Source: VRUE01 sp035260485
GTDB taxonomy: Bacteria; Actinomycetota; Thermoleophilia; Solirubrobacterales; 70-9
Assembly (NCBI GenBank): GCA_035260485.1
Contig: DATFVC010000055.1
Span: forward strand, 56,202-120,201
Reading direction: 5' to 3'
DNA: 64,000 nucleotides
Under the pieces are notes generated by a model. The model did no database searches and was not told the origin of the DNA. It saw only the letters and a program-made list of their open reading frames with translations. Of this stretch, positions 34,701-41,270 are shown in pieces; within the stretch, counting starts at the first letter, position 1, and the number at the start of each line of letters is the position of its first letter. Both the position numbers and the translations under genes were made by a program.

Positions 34701-34848
34701 GCTCGCAGAGGATGCGCTCGAAGCGGAAGACGTCGTCCAGCGTCGGCAGGACCAGAATCGGATTGCGGTCGAGCGCCGCGCGGAAGCGGGCCTGTATCCG
34801 GTCGGCGCGGCCGGAGTTGGGGGGTCCGTGGATCAGTTTCAGCGGCAT
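31771..34848 (-). CDS. AddB-like PD-(D/E)XK nuclease subunit with Fe-S cysteine cluster
   Basis: I choose the ATG at 34848, where MPLKLIHGPPNSGRADRIQA starts; the 25 upstream codons are arginine-rich. The 1025-residue product has an inactivated Walker A (GPPNSGRA, no Lys), a degenerate helicase body, and a C-terminal nuclease with RALVLDYKLSRAVTPREKFE followed by QLQLYLIAVAEHW. Near the end, DVCPAFCDFAPIC supplies three clustered cysteines for the AddB-type 4Fe-4S staple; the fourth should be the C in VCSYRWFVS upstream of the nuclease. It is the inactive-helicase partner of the AddA-like enzyme encoded immediately downstream. Confidence 0.88.
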   Translation of the reverse strand: MPLKLIHGPPNSGRADRIQARFRAALDRNPILVLPTLDDVFRFERILCEPGAALGGSVMTFDGLFREVARSAGMPSTGELTPAQRLAAISVGIAARRDELGPLRRSAARPGFAIPFERLLDELQSAGLEPASLGSGAQTLEASAYLGDLTLLFAAYAEARDRLGLLDVHGVALGAIESLRAAPATWGERPVFLYEPGDLTPNQHRLLEALSAATEVTVALPFEESDAALAARIPLLEGLRKIATDTELLSGPAEELEPFGIDPLLVHIQREFGRAEPARRGADEALVLLRSAGERGEAEAIAAEVAKLIGDGADPAAIAIAVRDPARRGPLLAAVLESCGIAVALEAEVPVAGTAVGGTLIALLEAEFGAGRANDLLRFLRGPSGLRPIQVDWFERAVRRRRLQSAAAALELWKERHERLPGDLHRLRRAASEGPTELAAAVARLAATMASRPLRSGEDGPAPGRGDGLELRAAAAISTTLGDLAELSSLAPPAEDLAAILRELRFRAWSGPIEGRVRIASPYRLRASRFEFAFVASLQDGEFPRRDRGEDPFLSESQRLALGLEPRRDPDAEERYLFHACLALPNRRLFLSCRDSDENGVAEPRSPFLDDVRRLLEPAPKDGEDDAVEAELTVARDLAQVVHPPREAPSEAELARSIAARGPSADVEALLAGAGVAVDVGERIARRLTIARTAETASRSPGPLSNPAVLEALAAVPAYGGTTLEGFDVCSYRWFVSHELDPQPLDPAPDPLVQGGLMHAVLDRLYRERPGGDPLPRPSSLSAWIERARQLVGELAAERSLGVHPAERAIARRVEGLLARFLADEAARETGGFEPWLLEGRFGEDEEAERPALEIDGWGLHGAIDRVDRDPSGRALVLDYKLSRAVTPREKFEEQAKLQLQLYLIAVAEHWNVEAVGGLYHPLRGTSARRPRGAVREDAAAQLASYGLYDKDLVDREGFEELLADARRRAGEIVARMRRGDIRRDPGPRRGLRGHDVCPAFCDFAPICRRDRAPVEPENGEWEER

Positions 34849-34982
34849 ATCGGCAAGCGCCCCAGCATAGGTCCGCCTCCGGCGTGCCCTGGGGCGCTGG
34901 CAAGCCGCTGCGGGAAGCCGCAAATGGCGCTGTTCCGTCTCCGCTTTGCCGTCTTCCGCCCTCTCTAGATTGGGATCGGTAA

Positions 34983-35438
34983 ATGGCCCTCTGCTTCGTA
35001 GACCCAGCCGACGCTATCCGCGCCATCTCCGACTCGATCGGCCGTGAGGCGCGCCGCCAGCTGCTCGGCGAGGCGGTCCGCTCCTGGGTCGACGAGATTC
35101 CCGACGACGAGCTCGAGGTCCACTACGCGAAAGCGCTCTCCGAGCTGGACGAGCACGACCTTTCGATGCTGGCCGCCTGGCACGGCTCGCTGGAGCTCGG
35201 CCAGCCGGTCCCCAACCGCGACTTCCTCATGGGCGCCTTTGGCTCGCTCGGCGAGAATCGCCGTGAGGCGCTGAAGCTGGCTGCCGGCTTCCGCGGTGAG
35301 GAGGCCGTCGACTCCGGCGTCACCGAAGACGATGCGCTCGAGCTCGTCCTCGGCCTGCTCTCCCCACCTCGCCTGATGGAGCTCGCCGCCGAGGCGGTCG
35401 ACCTCTACGTCTGGGACCGGGCCGGCTCAGACAACTAG
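34983..35438 (+). CDS. Helical protein of unknown function
   Basis: A 151-residue, mostly alpha-helical acidic protein: FVDPADAIRAISDSIGREAR, LGEAVRSWVDEIPDDELE, ALKLAAGFRGEEAVDSGVTE, then a C-terminal ELAAEAVDLYVWD. There is no signal peptide or membrane segment, and I do not recognise a family. It diverges from the AddB-like gene by 134 bp and converges on an XRE regulator. The pattern of paired short helices could suit a protein-protein adaptor. Confidence 0.65.
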   Translation: MALCFVDPADAIRAISDSIGREARRQLLGEAVRSWVDEIPDDELEVHYAKALSELDEHDLSMLAAWHGSLELGQPVPNRDFLMGAFGSLGENRREALKLAAGFRGEEAVDSGVTEDDALELVLGLLSPPRLMELAAEAVDLYVWDRAGSDN

Positions 35439-35450
35439 CGCTGGCTCGGG

Positions 35451-35723
35451 TCAGTTCTTTTTTGTCGGCGTGATTTTGAACCTGCCACGGCGGGCGGCCG
35501 GTTCAAATGCCAGTCCGTCGAGTAGATCGCAGGGTGGGATGCCGAGCGCGCCGGCGAGCTTCACCAGCGTGTCGAGCCTGGGAAGCTGCTGTCCGCGCTG
35601 CAACTCGGAAACCTGCGTCCGGTGGATCTCGGCCTTGGCTGCGAGCGCTTCCTGCGAGAGGCCCGATTTGCTTCGGTAGTGGGTCAGGTTTTCGGCGAAT
35701 CTCTTGGCTAAGTCGTCAGACAC
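35451..35723 (-). CDS. XRE-family helix-turn-helix regulator
   Basis: A 90-residue protein that is almost only a Cro/C1-type HTH: FAENLTHYRSKSGLSQEALA, then the recognition helix segment AEIHRTQVSELQRGQQLPRL and DTLVKLAGALGIPPCDLLDG. The basic tail (ARRGRFKITPTKKN) may contact DNA. Such single-domain XRE proteins are often antitoxins or phage-type regulators, but no toxin-like partner gene is next to it. Base composition just upstream is lower in GC than the surroundings, a hint of acquired DNA. Confidence 0.85.
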   Translation of the reverse strand: MSDDLAKRFAENLTHYRSKSGLSQEALAAKAEIHRTQVSELQRGQQLPRLDTLVKLAGALGIPPCDLLDGLAFEPAARRGRFKITPTKKN

Positions 35724-35832
35724 ACAGGAAGTCTCGTATCTGTCCTGGGTTTATGCCACAGGAAGAAGTAAGGAGAGAAAACACGACAAGTCTTGCCCGG
35801 GAATACAAAGTTGGCTTTGACCGGCGACGGGG

Positions 35833-36480
35833 CTACAGCGCCGCGCGCACATCGGCGATCGCCTGTGCGTTGTCCTGGAAGTGGACCGCGGTCATGCCGG
35901 CTCGCTCGGCGCCTTCGCAGTTGACCTTGATGTCGTCGACGAAAAGGCAGGACTCGGCGGGGAGGCCGACCCGCTCCAGGGCGATCGCGTAGATCTGCGA
36001 TTCGGGCTTGCGGCAGCCGACGAAGCCGGAATCGACGACCGTCTCGAAGATCTCGTCGACCGGAAGCATCGGCCGCCACAGTGGCTCCCACTCCTGCACG
36101 TTGTTGGTCAGCATCGCCATTCGGTAGCCGGTGGCCTTCAGCTCGCGCATCAGCTCGATCATCTCCAGGTTCGGCTCGAGCGCCTCGAAGTAGATCTCTT
36201 TGAAGCGGTGCATCTCGGGCCGGTGACCGAGCAGCGGCTCGAGGCTGTCGGTGAGCTTCTCCAGGAAGGCGACCTCGGTGATCTCGCCCCGCTCCATTTC
36301 GAAGAGGGGATTGTCTCCGTTTGCCTCGGTGGCCGCCTGCATCGCCTTGCCCAGGGTTTCGGTCGTGATCCCGGTCTGGTCCTGGAAGGCCATGAAAGAC
36401 TGGATCAGCGGCGTGGTCAGCACACCACCGAAGTCGGAGATCACGGCCTGGATCCCGGCGCCCTGGTCAGCCATCTTCAC
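35833..36480 (-). CDS. HAD-superfamily hydrolase (subfamily IA)
   Basis: A 215-residue enzyme starting at ATG 36480 or 36474. Motif I is present as ISDFGGVLTTPLIQSF; note that the second aspartate of DxD is replaced by glycine (DFGG), a common form among soluble-epoxide-hydrolase-like HAD proteins. Motif II is MLTNNVQEW, motif III lies in GCRKPESQIYAIALERVGLP, and motif IV is CLFVDDIKVNCEGAERAG. The substrate may be a phosphate ester or haloacid; not determinable. It overlaps the downstream end of the upstream gene, so the two are cotranscribed. Confidence 0.85.
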   Translation of the reverse strand: MKMADQGAGIQAVISDFGGVLTTPLIQSFMAFQDQTGITTETLGKAMQAATEANGDNPLFEMERGEITEVAFLEKLTDSLEPLLGHRPEMHRFKEIYFEALEPNLEMIELMRELKATGYRMAMLTNNVQEWEPLWRPMLPVDEIFETVVDSGFVGCRKPESQIYAIALERVGLPAESCLFVDDIKVNCEGAERAGMTAVHFQDNAQAIADVRAAL

Positions 36481-36862
36481 GGGTCAGCTCGTAGTGGCCG
36501 AGGCCGTCGCGCCCCTCGACCGACCAGCGGAAGAAGGCGATGTCGGAGTCGATGCCGGGCCGACGCACCTTGGCGGCGCTGATCAGAGTCCCGGCCCCGC
36601 GCAGGGGCTGTCCTTCGTCGCCGTCGGTCCAGAGCTCCAAGGTCGCCCGCCGCGGCACCCCGTCGGGCCCGTACTCGGTCGAGAGCAGCGTCTCGGAGAC
36701 CTCGATCGGAGCGCCATCCGGGCCGCAGAGGACCACCGCCACCTGCTCGTCGCCGTGCCCACTCGACCCTGGCGGGCGCACCGCGCTCAGCGCCAGCAGG
36801 CCCCCGTCGGAGAAGACGATCCCGATCGACCGCCGCAGCGCCTGACCCGTCTCTTCGCTCAT
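36467..36862 (-). CDS. Protein of unknown function, upstream partner of HAD hydrolase
   Basis: A 131-residue protein from the ATG at 36862; the longer in-frame reading continues into arginine-rich non-coding sequence. It looks like a compact beta protein: QVAVVLCGPDGAPIE-type strands, STEYGPDGVPRRATLELWTD, SDIAFFRWSVEGRDGLGHYE. No signal peptide. Its end overlaps the HAD gene start by 14 bp. It diverges from the PAT gene with 29 bp between starts, so promoters must overlap. Family not recognised. Confidence 0.7.
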   Translation of the reverse strand: MSEETGQALRRSIGIVFSDGGLLALSAVRPPGSSGHGDEQVAVVLCGPDGAPIEVSETLLSTEYGPDGVPRRATLELWTDGDEGQPLRGAGTLISAAKVRRPGIDSDIAFFRWSVEGRDGLGHYELTREDG

Positions 36863-36891
36863 CTCGCGGCAGCCTATTCTCCTGGCCAGAA

Positions 36892-37437
36892 TTGAAGCCA
36901 GCGACGATCCGCACCGCCGATCCCGACCGCGACGCCGCCGCGTGCGTCGCCATCTACGCGCCCCACGTCGAAGCGGGCGCGACCTCGTTCGAGGAAGAGC
37001 CTCCCAGCCCAGCCGAGTTTGCCGAGCGGATCGCCACCATGGCGGCGACCTACCCTTGGCTGATCGCCGAGCGCGACGGCGACGTGGTCGGTTACGCGTA
37101 CGCCTGTCCCCACCGCGCACGTCCGGCCTACCGCTGGGCGGTGGAGGTATCTATCTATGTGGCCGCGGAGTGGCGCGGCCAGGGTCACGGGCGGGCTCTC
37201 TACCGGGAGCTCCTCGAGCGGCTGCGGCGCCAGCGCTTCCAGGTTGCCTGCGCCGGGATCACCATGCCCAATGCGGCAAGCGTCTGCCTTCACGAGAGCC
37301 TCGGCTTCGTCGCCGTCGGCGTATACCGGAGGATCGGCTGGAAGGCGGGCGCCTGGCGCGACGTCGGCTGGTGGCAGCTCGAGTTGAACCCGGCGGACGA
37401 GGGACCTCCTGCCGAGCCGCTGCCGCCCGAACCGTAG
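36892..37437 (+). CDS. GNAT acetyltransferase, phosphinothricin N-acetyltransferase-like
   Basis: A 181-residue protein starting at a TTG. It has the PAT-family pattern: TIRTADPDRDAAACVAIYAP, TSFEEEPPSPAEFAERI, YAYACPHRARPAYRWAVEVS, the acetyl-CoA loop WRGQGHGRALYRELLERL, then SLGFVAVGVYRRIGWKAG and a WRDVGWWQLEL end. Close relatives acetylate phosphinothricin or, as natural substrate, methionine sulfoximine or other amino acids. It stands at the head of a forward pair with the SufT-like gene, 19 bp downstream. Confidence 0.88.
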   Translation: MKPATIRTADPDRDAAACVAIYAPHVEAGATSFEEEPPSPAEFAERIATMAATYPWLIAERDGDVVGYAYACPHRARPAYRWAVEVSIYVAAEWRGQGHGRALYRELLERLRRQRFQVACAGITMPNAASVCLHESLGFVAVGVYRRIGWKAGAWRDVGWWQLELNPADEGPPAEPLPPEP

Positions 37438-37456
37438 CCCCGGCTAACATTGACCG

Positions 37457-37774
37457 ATGCCAGAGAACCAGACCGATGTGTTGACCGAGGACGACGTGAT
37501 GGAGGCGCTCGAGGAGGTGATCGACCCCGAGCTGGGGCTCGACTTCGTCTCGCTCGGCCTCGTCTACGACGTCGAGATCGAGAAAGAGGACGTCTACGTC
37601 ACTTTCACGCTGACCACGCCGGCCTGCCCGATCGGCCCCCAGGTGTCCGAGCAGATGAAGGAGTTCGTCGGCGACCTCCCCGGAGTCAGCGCCGTCCATC
37701 CGAAGATGATCTTCGACCCGCCTTGGTCCCCCGAGATGATGACCGACGACGCCAAGTTCGCACTTGGCTTCTAG
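37457..37774 (+). CDS. MIP18/DUF59-family metal-sulfur cluster assembly factor (SufT-like)
   Basis: A 105-residue protein with the DUF59 pattern: EDDVMEALEEVIDPELGLDF, SLGLVYDVEIEKEDVYVTFT, LTTPACPIGP with the conserved cysteine, and PPWSPEMM at the end. Members help mature Fe-S proteins, together with the Suf system; the suf genes of this genome lie 10 kb away in the same window. No ATPase domain is attached. It follows the PAT gene by 19 bp. Confidence 0.9.
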   Translation: MPENQTDVLTEDDVMEALEEVIDPELGLDFVSLGLVYDVEIEKEDVYVTFTLTTPACPIGPQVSEQMKEFVGDLPGVSAVHPKMIFDPPWSPEMMTDDAKFALGF

Positions 37775-37784
37775 GCAGGGATTG

Positions 37785-37852
37785 GGGGGTCATAGGGGGT
37801 CATAAGGGGTCAGTTCTGTCCCCATCCCCGTCCCCACGGCTGTCCCCACGGG
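37785..37852. repeat. REP-like cluster of GGGGTCA and GTCCCCA repeats
   Basis: Three close copies of GGGGTCA (10-bp period) are followed by three copies of GTCCCC, so several alternative short hairpins are possible, the central one being GGGGTCAG-ttc-TGTCCCC. Such G/C-run palindromes are typical of REP elements mobilised by tyrosine transposases; none is encoded here. It marks the left edge of the accessory stretch. Confidence 0.5.
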
Positions 37853-37908
37853 ATACCACGGCCACACCGAGCGCGGTACCTTTTCGCTCGCAGGTGAGCG
37901 AAGGGCAT

Positions 37909-38386
37909 ATGGCAGAGGAAAGCATCACCCACGCGAAAGCGCTAGACCTCATCGAGGAGCACATTGGTGAACAGGTTTATGTTGACTTTCTCTTCGCGCC
38001 CCCGGATGGTTCGAAAGGCGATTTTCTCGGCGTCGAGGAGATGGCCGGCGTTCTCGCGAATCCCTTTAAGACCTCCGCGCCTCGAACCCGATGTTGGGGC
38101 CTACGAACTTGGCCCCGACAGCGGCCGCTCGTTCTACCTCTCGCCGATGGCGGGCACGGTGTGCTTGCGCGACAACGGGATCGACTTCCGGCCCAGCGAC
38201 GGCGCGCTGATTCGCGTTGCGTGGCGCGGTAGCAGCGAGGTCGGCGACTGGCGCCCTACTCGTGAGGCGTTGGCCAAATTCAACGAGTTGGGGATCGCGA
38301 TGCCGGAACACGAAAAGCCAGGTGTCATCCTGCCAGCAATAGCGCGGGCGCGCGCCATTGGCCGGGGAATGGGAATCGGCCGATAG
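37909..38386 (+). pseudogene. Unknown gene split by one frameshift
   Basis: From the ATG at 37909 the frame reads plausibly (ESITHAKALDLIEEHIGEQV, then YVDFLFAPPDGSKGDFLGVE) up to about 38085. Coding character then moves to the next frame: LEPDVGAYELGPDSGRSFYL, SPMAGTVCLRDNGIDF, GALIRVAWRGSSEVGDWRPT, ending at 38386. Together they give a product of about 158 residues. The shift lies near CCTCCGCGCCTCGAACCC. The family is not recognised. A single base error is the alternative to a real mutation. Confidence 0.55.
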
Positions 38387-38421
38387 GGCGGGTAGGTCGG
38401 GCGAGAGGTGTGTGTGGGCAG

Positions 38422-38688
38422 CTATGTAAGGAGTGCGACAGCGCGGAGCGCTGCCGGGTGTCGGCTCCACGATCTCATCGTCTCGGTTTTTGAACAGGCC
38501 GAACTCTCGAAGGCTGCGGATCGCCTGGGCCCTGTCTCGGTCTCCCTGCTGTCGTCTGGGTCACTGACGATCTTCAAGGAGAGTCCGTCTGTCGATAGGT
38601 GTTCGGGGTGCAGTTCGGCGGCCACTTCGAGGATCACGGCTTCGACTATCGCCATGTTGTACTTCGGCGGAGTGTCGCGGTCGGTCAT
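38422..38688 (-). pseudogene. Small winged-helix-like gene with two compensating frameshifts
   Basis: From the ATG at 38688 the frame starts well (MTDRDTPPKYNMAIVEAVIL, then HPEHLSTDGLSLKIVSDPDD). Around 38540 the coding pattern moves to another frame (QAIRSLREFGLFKNRDDEIV, then EPTPG) and around 38455 it returns to the first frame for ALRAVALLT and the stop at 38422. The joined protein looks like a small winged-helix regulator of about 88 residues. Its start overlaps the upstream regulator gene by 128 bp in another frame. Two sequencing errors are possible instead of two mutations. Confidence 0.5.
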
Positions 38689-39421
38689 TGTCTCTCCCTC
38701 GGTGGGTTTGCTGGTGCGCGGCGATGGGCGACGCAGGGGGCGATCCTTCCTGTCCTGCGCCCTCGGCTCGCACTACGAGGGCGTGTAGGTCCGCTGGCTC
38801 CCAGGCCGCCTCGAAGGCCAGTAGCGCGAAGGTGTAGCCGGTCGCCTTGCCGCCGTTGCCATTGGCTTTCTTCATGCGCTTCGCCGTTGCCTGCTGCTCG
38901 TTTTCGACTTCCTTGGTCGCCCGCTCCGCGATTGCCTTCACGTTGCGCTGTCCCTCGCCGTCGAGGACCAGCGGGGTGCGGGTGATGTGGTCATGCGTCC
39001 CTTTCAGCTTGCCCGCTTTTAGGGCGTAGGCAAGGTCGTTGAACAGGTCACTGGCCTGGCCTGCGCCGACTACGGCGCGCAGCCCTTTCTTGAGCCGACG
39101 CCACGCCTTCGCCGGGAGCAGGGTTTTCGCACTGGCGCGGTAGTAATGCTCGACCGCCCCTCGGCGCGGCTCGGTGCGGGTCTCCTCGATCATCCCGTCG
39201 CAGTCGTCGCGCAGGACTTTGACGTGGTAGCTGACCTGGCTCAGCCCTTCGTCGAGCGCCTTCGACAGGCCGTTCGGGCTGACCTCACCTTGCACTGCGG
39301 CGAGCAGGATGTGCTGCCGCAGGACGTGATCCAGTGCCTTGACGAACCGTGGGTCCACGAGGACCGGCAGGTGCGCCCCGCCCTTCCCTCCGCCCCCGTT
39401 GCTTGACTTAACTCTAGGCAT
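38561..39421 (-). CDS. ArsR-like winged-helix regulator
   Basis: I place the start at ATG 39421 (MPRVKSSNGGGG). The 286-residue product has an ArsR-type DNA-binding domain: VDPRFVKALDHVLRQHILLA, SPNGLSKALDEGLSQVSYHV, KVLRDDCDGMIEETRTEPRR, GAVEHYYRASAK. A helical middle domain follows, then a basic region (RMKKANGNGGKATGYTF). The last 50 residues are low-complexity and lie opposite another frame that looks coding, so the original stop was probably lost. The family occurs in many copies in Thermoleophilia; ligand unknown. Confidence 0.75.
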   Translation of the reverse strand: MPRVKSSNGGGGKGGAHLPVLVDPRFVKALDHVLRQHILLAAVQGEVSPNGLSKALDEGLSQVSYHVKVLRDDCDGMIEETRTEPRRGAVEHYYRASAKTLLPAKAWRRLKKGLRAVVGAGQASDLFNDLAYALKAGKLKGTHDHITRTPLVLDGEGQRNVKAIAERATKEVENEQQATAKRMKKANGNGGKATGYTFALLAFEAAWEPADLHALVVRAEGAGQEGSPPASPIAAHQQTHRGRDNDRPRHSAEVQHGDSRSRDPRSGRRTAPRTPIDRRTLLEDRQ

Positions 39422-39520
39422 CTCTCGCCCCTTCCCGTTCACAGGGACGTGGGGGAGCAGCGGAGCACCACCCACGGAATAATCCCCGGACCGACTATCC
39501 GTTGGTTCAAACAGTCGGTT

Positions 39521-39533
39521 CTATTCTGAATAG
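39521..39533. promoter_or_regulatory. Short palindrome upstream of the winged-helix gene
   Basis: CTATTC-t-GAATAG is a perfect palindrome in an AT-rich 140-bp gap, 100 bp upstream of the start at 39421. The gap between 39422 and 39615 holds no gene. It may be an operator; no clear -35/-10 pair could be set. Confidence 0.3.
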
Positions 39534-39615
39534 TGAACAGTTACAGATAGGAACGGGCGAGTCTGTACCAATTTCTTGAATGGTTTCCCCCCGTCAGAGG
39601 GATTTCACCTGTAAG

Positions 39616-40248
39616 TCAGTTTTTCCTTGGAGTGAGTCGGTGCATCGCAGGAGCAGTGGAGTCAACGGGCTTGCTTCGCTCGAAGCCCAACGTTGCGGCG
39701 ATCAGCGTCGTCGCCTTCTCACCCGATTTGGCTCGTCTGTTGGTAGACCGAGCCTCGATCTCCGTAACCCGTTCCCATGATTCGCGCTGCTCATCAGCTA
39801 GTTCATCGCGACCCTGCTCGTCGAGGTTGTACCAGCGCCACATCATGCGGACTCGGGGATCTCTGTTCAGTTTCTGGGTTCGCAGCGCCGCGAGGGACTC
39901 GGCCATGATCGCTTGGAGGACCACCGCGGCGTATTCTTGCTTGACCTCCGGTGGCAGCGCCTCCGCCTCCTCGTCGCTCACGACTGGGAGTTCAACGGCC
40001 CGATAGAAGTGCTGATCGGTGTTGCGGACCTTTTCAATCCTTGCCACCTCAATAGAGCCCGAGCTGAGCATTTCTTTGATGTGGTGGCCGATGGTGGTTA
40101 GGGGCCAGTGGGTGAGTTCGGCAAGCTCGGAGGCGCTGTAGATAGCTTCGTTTAGCAGGCAGAGGATTTCGATCCTGATGCGGTGCGCAATGGCGTAGGA
40201 CACCGCCTCTTCGATGCTCCGCTTCCGGTCCTTGATGATCTCTGCCAC
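39616..40248 (-). CDS. ArsR-like winged-helix regulator
   Basis: A 210-residue protein starting at a GTG behind a GGAGGGA ribosome site. DNA-binding part: SIEEAVSYAIAHRIRIEILC, YSASELAELTHWPLTTIGHH, IKEMLSSGSIEVARIEKVRN, QHFYRAVELP. The rest is helical (QEYAAVVLQAIMAESLAALR, then RDPRVRMMWRWYNLDEQGRD), the effector part seen in this family. It lies next to a second regulator of the same kind and upstream of a structured gap, without an obvious target operon. Confidence 0.82.
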   Translation of the reverse strand: MAEIIKDRKRSIEEAVSYAIAHRIRIEILCLLNEAIYSASELAELTHWPLTTIGHHIKEMLSSGSIEVARIEKVRNTDQHFYRAVELPVVSDEEAEALPPEVKQEYAAVVLQAIMAESLAALRTQKLNRDPRVRMMWRWYNLDEQGRDELADEQRESWERVTEIEARSTNRRAKSGEKATTLIAATLGFERSKPVDSTAPAMHRLTPRKN

Positions 40249-40328
40249 CGAAATCCCTCCGCTCAGTCTGGTCTGGACATTCAGAAGGACCAGATCATAT
40301 TGCCATTCATCTTCGGTGTTTCCCTGCC

Positions 40329-40364
40329 GCTAGGGCTATCCCGGATAGTCGGGAAATCCCTAGC
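40329..40364 (+). other. Two-tier stem-loop in the 390-bp gap
   Basis: GCTAGGG pairs with CCCTAGC; inside, CCCG pairs with CGGG around a GATAGT loop, with a CTAT/AAAT internal loop between. It lies in the gene-free stretch 40249-40641, upstream of the small ORF. It has the look of a folded RNA element or protein site; no known riboswitch class is recognised. Confidence 0.45.
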
Positions 40365-40427
40365 ATCGGCCTCCCAACCCCGGCGAGTGAGCCGGGATGA
40401 CAAAGCGGGGAAGGGAGGTGAGTACGG

Positions 40428-40487
40428 ATGATGGTCCTCAAGGTTGAGAAGGCGGCTCCCATCGTAGAGATCTACAAGCACGGCTAG
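40428..40487 (+). CDS. 19-residue leader-like ORF
   Basis: A very strong ribosome site, AAGGGAGGTGAG, stands 5 bases before ATG 40428. The ORF encodes MMVLKVEKAAPIVEIYKHG and stops at 40485-40487. Eleven bases later two similar hairpins begin (40498-40540). The layout resembles a leader peptide with an attenuator, but there is no run of one amino acid to suggest which signal is read. It could also be a small functional peptide. Confidence 0.5.
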   Translation: MMVLKVEKAAPIVEIYKHG

Positions 40488-40497
40488 ACCGTATGTA

Positions 40498-40540
40498 GGG
40501 GCCGATCTCGGCCCGCTTGCGTTGGGCCGGGGTCGGCCCC
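40498..40540 (+). promoter_or_regulatory. Two hairpins that can also pair with each other
   Basis: GGGCCG-atct-CGGCCC (40499-40514) and GGGCCG-gggt-CGGCCC (40524-40539) each form a 6-bp stem. The two units are near reverse complements (15 of 17), so a single longer hairpin excludes both. Mutually exclusive stems after a small ORF suggest attenuation; only a weak GTTGTGTTGT follows. Confidence 0.45.
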
Positions 40541-40641
40541 GTTGTGTTGTCGGAGCAGGCGGCATGGGGAGGCGACAGTCTACGCGAGGACTTGTGAAGT
40601 TTCCTATGGAGGTTCCATCCCACAGGACAGAGGATTGCGGC

Positions 40642-40836
40642 ATGGGCGCTCTCGGCGCCAACCTGCGCGAGGCGCGCGAACGGCTTGGGTTGACGCAGGG
40701 ACAGGTCGCGCAGAGGAGCGGGGTCCACTCCACGGAGGTCAGCCGGATCGAGGCGGGGAAACGCGACCCAAAAGTCTCGACCGTGGAAAGACTCGCCAGG
40801 GCGGTCGAGGTAAAGCCGGGGCAGCTGCTTGTCTAA
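40642..40836 (+). CDS. Minimal XRE-family helix-turn-helix protein
   Basis: A 64-residue protein from the ATG at 40642, consisting only of an HTH domain: MGALGANLREARERLGLTQG, QVAQRSGVHSTEVSRIEAGK, then DPKVSTVERLARAVEVKPGQ. An in-frame upstream extension is possible but does not look coding. It is 9 bp upstream of a cupin gene and downstream of the structured leader, so it may control this unit. No toxin partner is evident. Confidence 0.8.
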   Translation: MGALGANLREARERLGLTQGQVAQRSGVHSTEVSRIEAGKRDPKVSTVERLARAVEVKPGQLLV

Positions 40837-40845
40837 GCTGCCGCC

Positions 40846-41211
40846 ATGCAGGGGCGGGAGCCAAGGCGCGTCGAGAAGCCCTGGGGGCACGAGATTTGGT
40901 GGGCTCAGACGCCGGAGTACGCTGGCAAGGTCCTCGTCGTTCAGGCGGGGCATGCTCTCTCGTTGCAGTTGCACCGCGAAAAGGACGAGAGCTCCTACTT
41001 GTTCTCGGGTCGTTTGCGGCTGACGGCTGGCGCGACGGAGGCCGACCTTGAGGAGCGTGTTCTTGAGCCGGGTCAGAGCTGGCGAAACGAGCCTGGGACC
41101 ATCCACTCCATTGAAGCTCTCGAGGACTCGGTCGTCTTTGAGGTTTCGACCCCGCACCTTGACGACGTCGTTCGCCTCAGAGACCGATACGGGCGCACCG
41201 GCCAAGACTGA
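40846..41211 (+). CDS. Cupin protein resembling the C-terminal domain of type II mannose-6-phosphate isomerase
   Basis: A 121-residue single cupin. The opening VEKPWGHEIWWAQTPEYAGK is the hallmark of type II phosphomannose isomerase cupins; then LVVQAGHALSLQLHREKDES, YLFSGRLRLTAGATEADLEE, RNEPGTIHSIEALEDSVVFE and VSTPHLDDVVRLRDRYGR. Metal-binding residues (QLH, E, H in TIHS) look present. It could isomerise a sugar phosphate or act on GDP-mannose-related substrates. The unusually short form lacks the pyrophosphorylase domain. It lies 9 bp after the small XRE gene. Confidence 0.82.
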   Translation: MQGREPRRVEKPWGHEIWWAQTPEYAGKVLVVQAGHALSLQLHREKDESSYLFSGRLRLTAGATEADLEERVLEPGQSWRNEPGTIHSIEALEDSVVFEVSTPHLDDVVRLRDRYGRTGQD

Positions 41212-41225
41212 CCTTCCCCTAAATA

Positions 41226-41270
41226 GCGCTATCGACTTAGCGGGGTCCAGCGTCCCCAGCTCGCTAGCGC
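41226..41270. terminator. Hairpin between cupin and FxsA genes
   Basis: Outer stem GCGCTA/TAGCGC with an inner GGGG/CCCC stem. It lies between convergent genes and runs 7 bp into the end of the FxsA-type gene. Confidence 0.4.

Noticed and set aside
37785..37852. CRISPR array
   Set aside because: The repeats are only 7-10 bp, with no spacers of regular length and no cas genes nearby.
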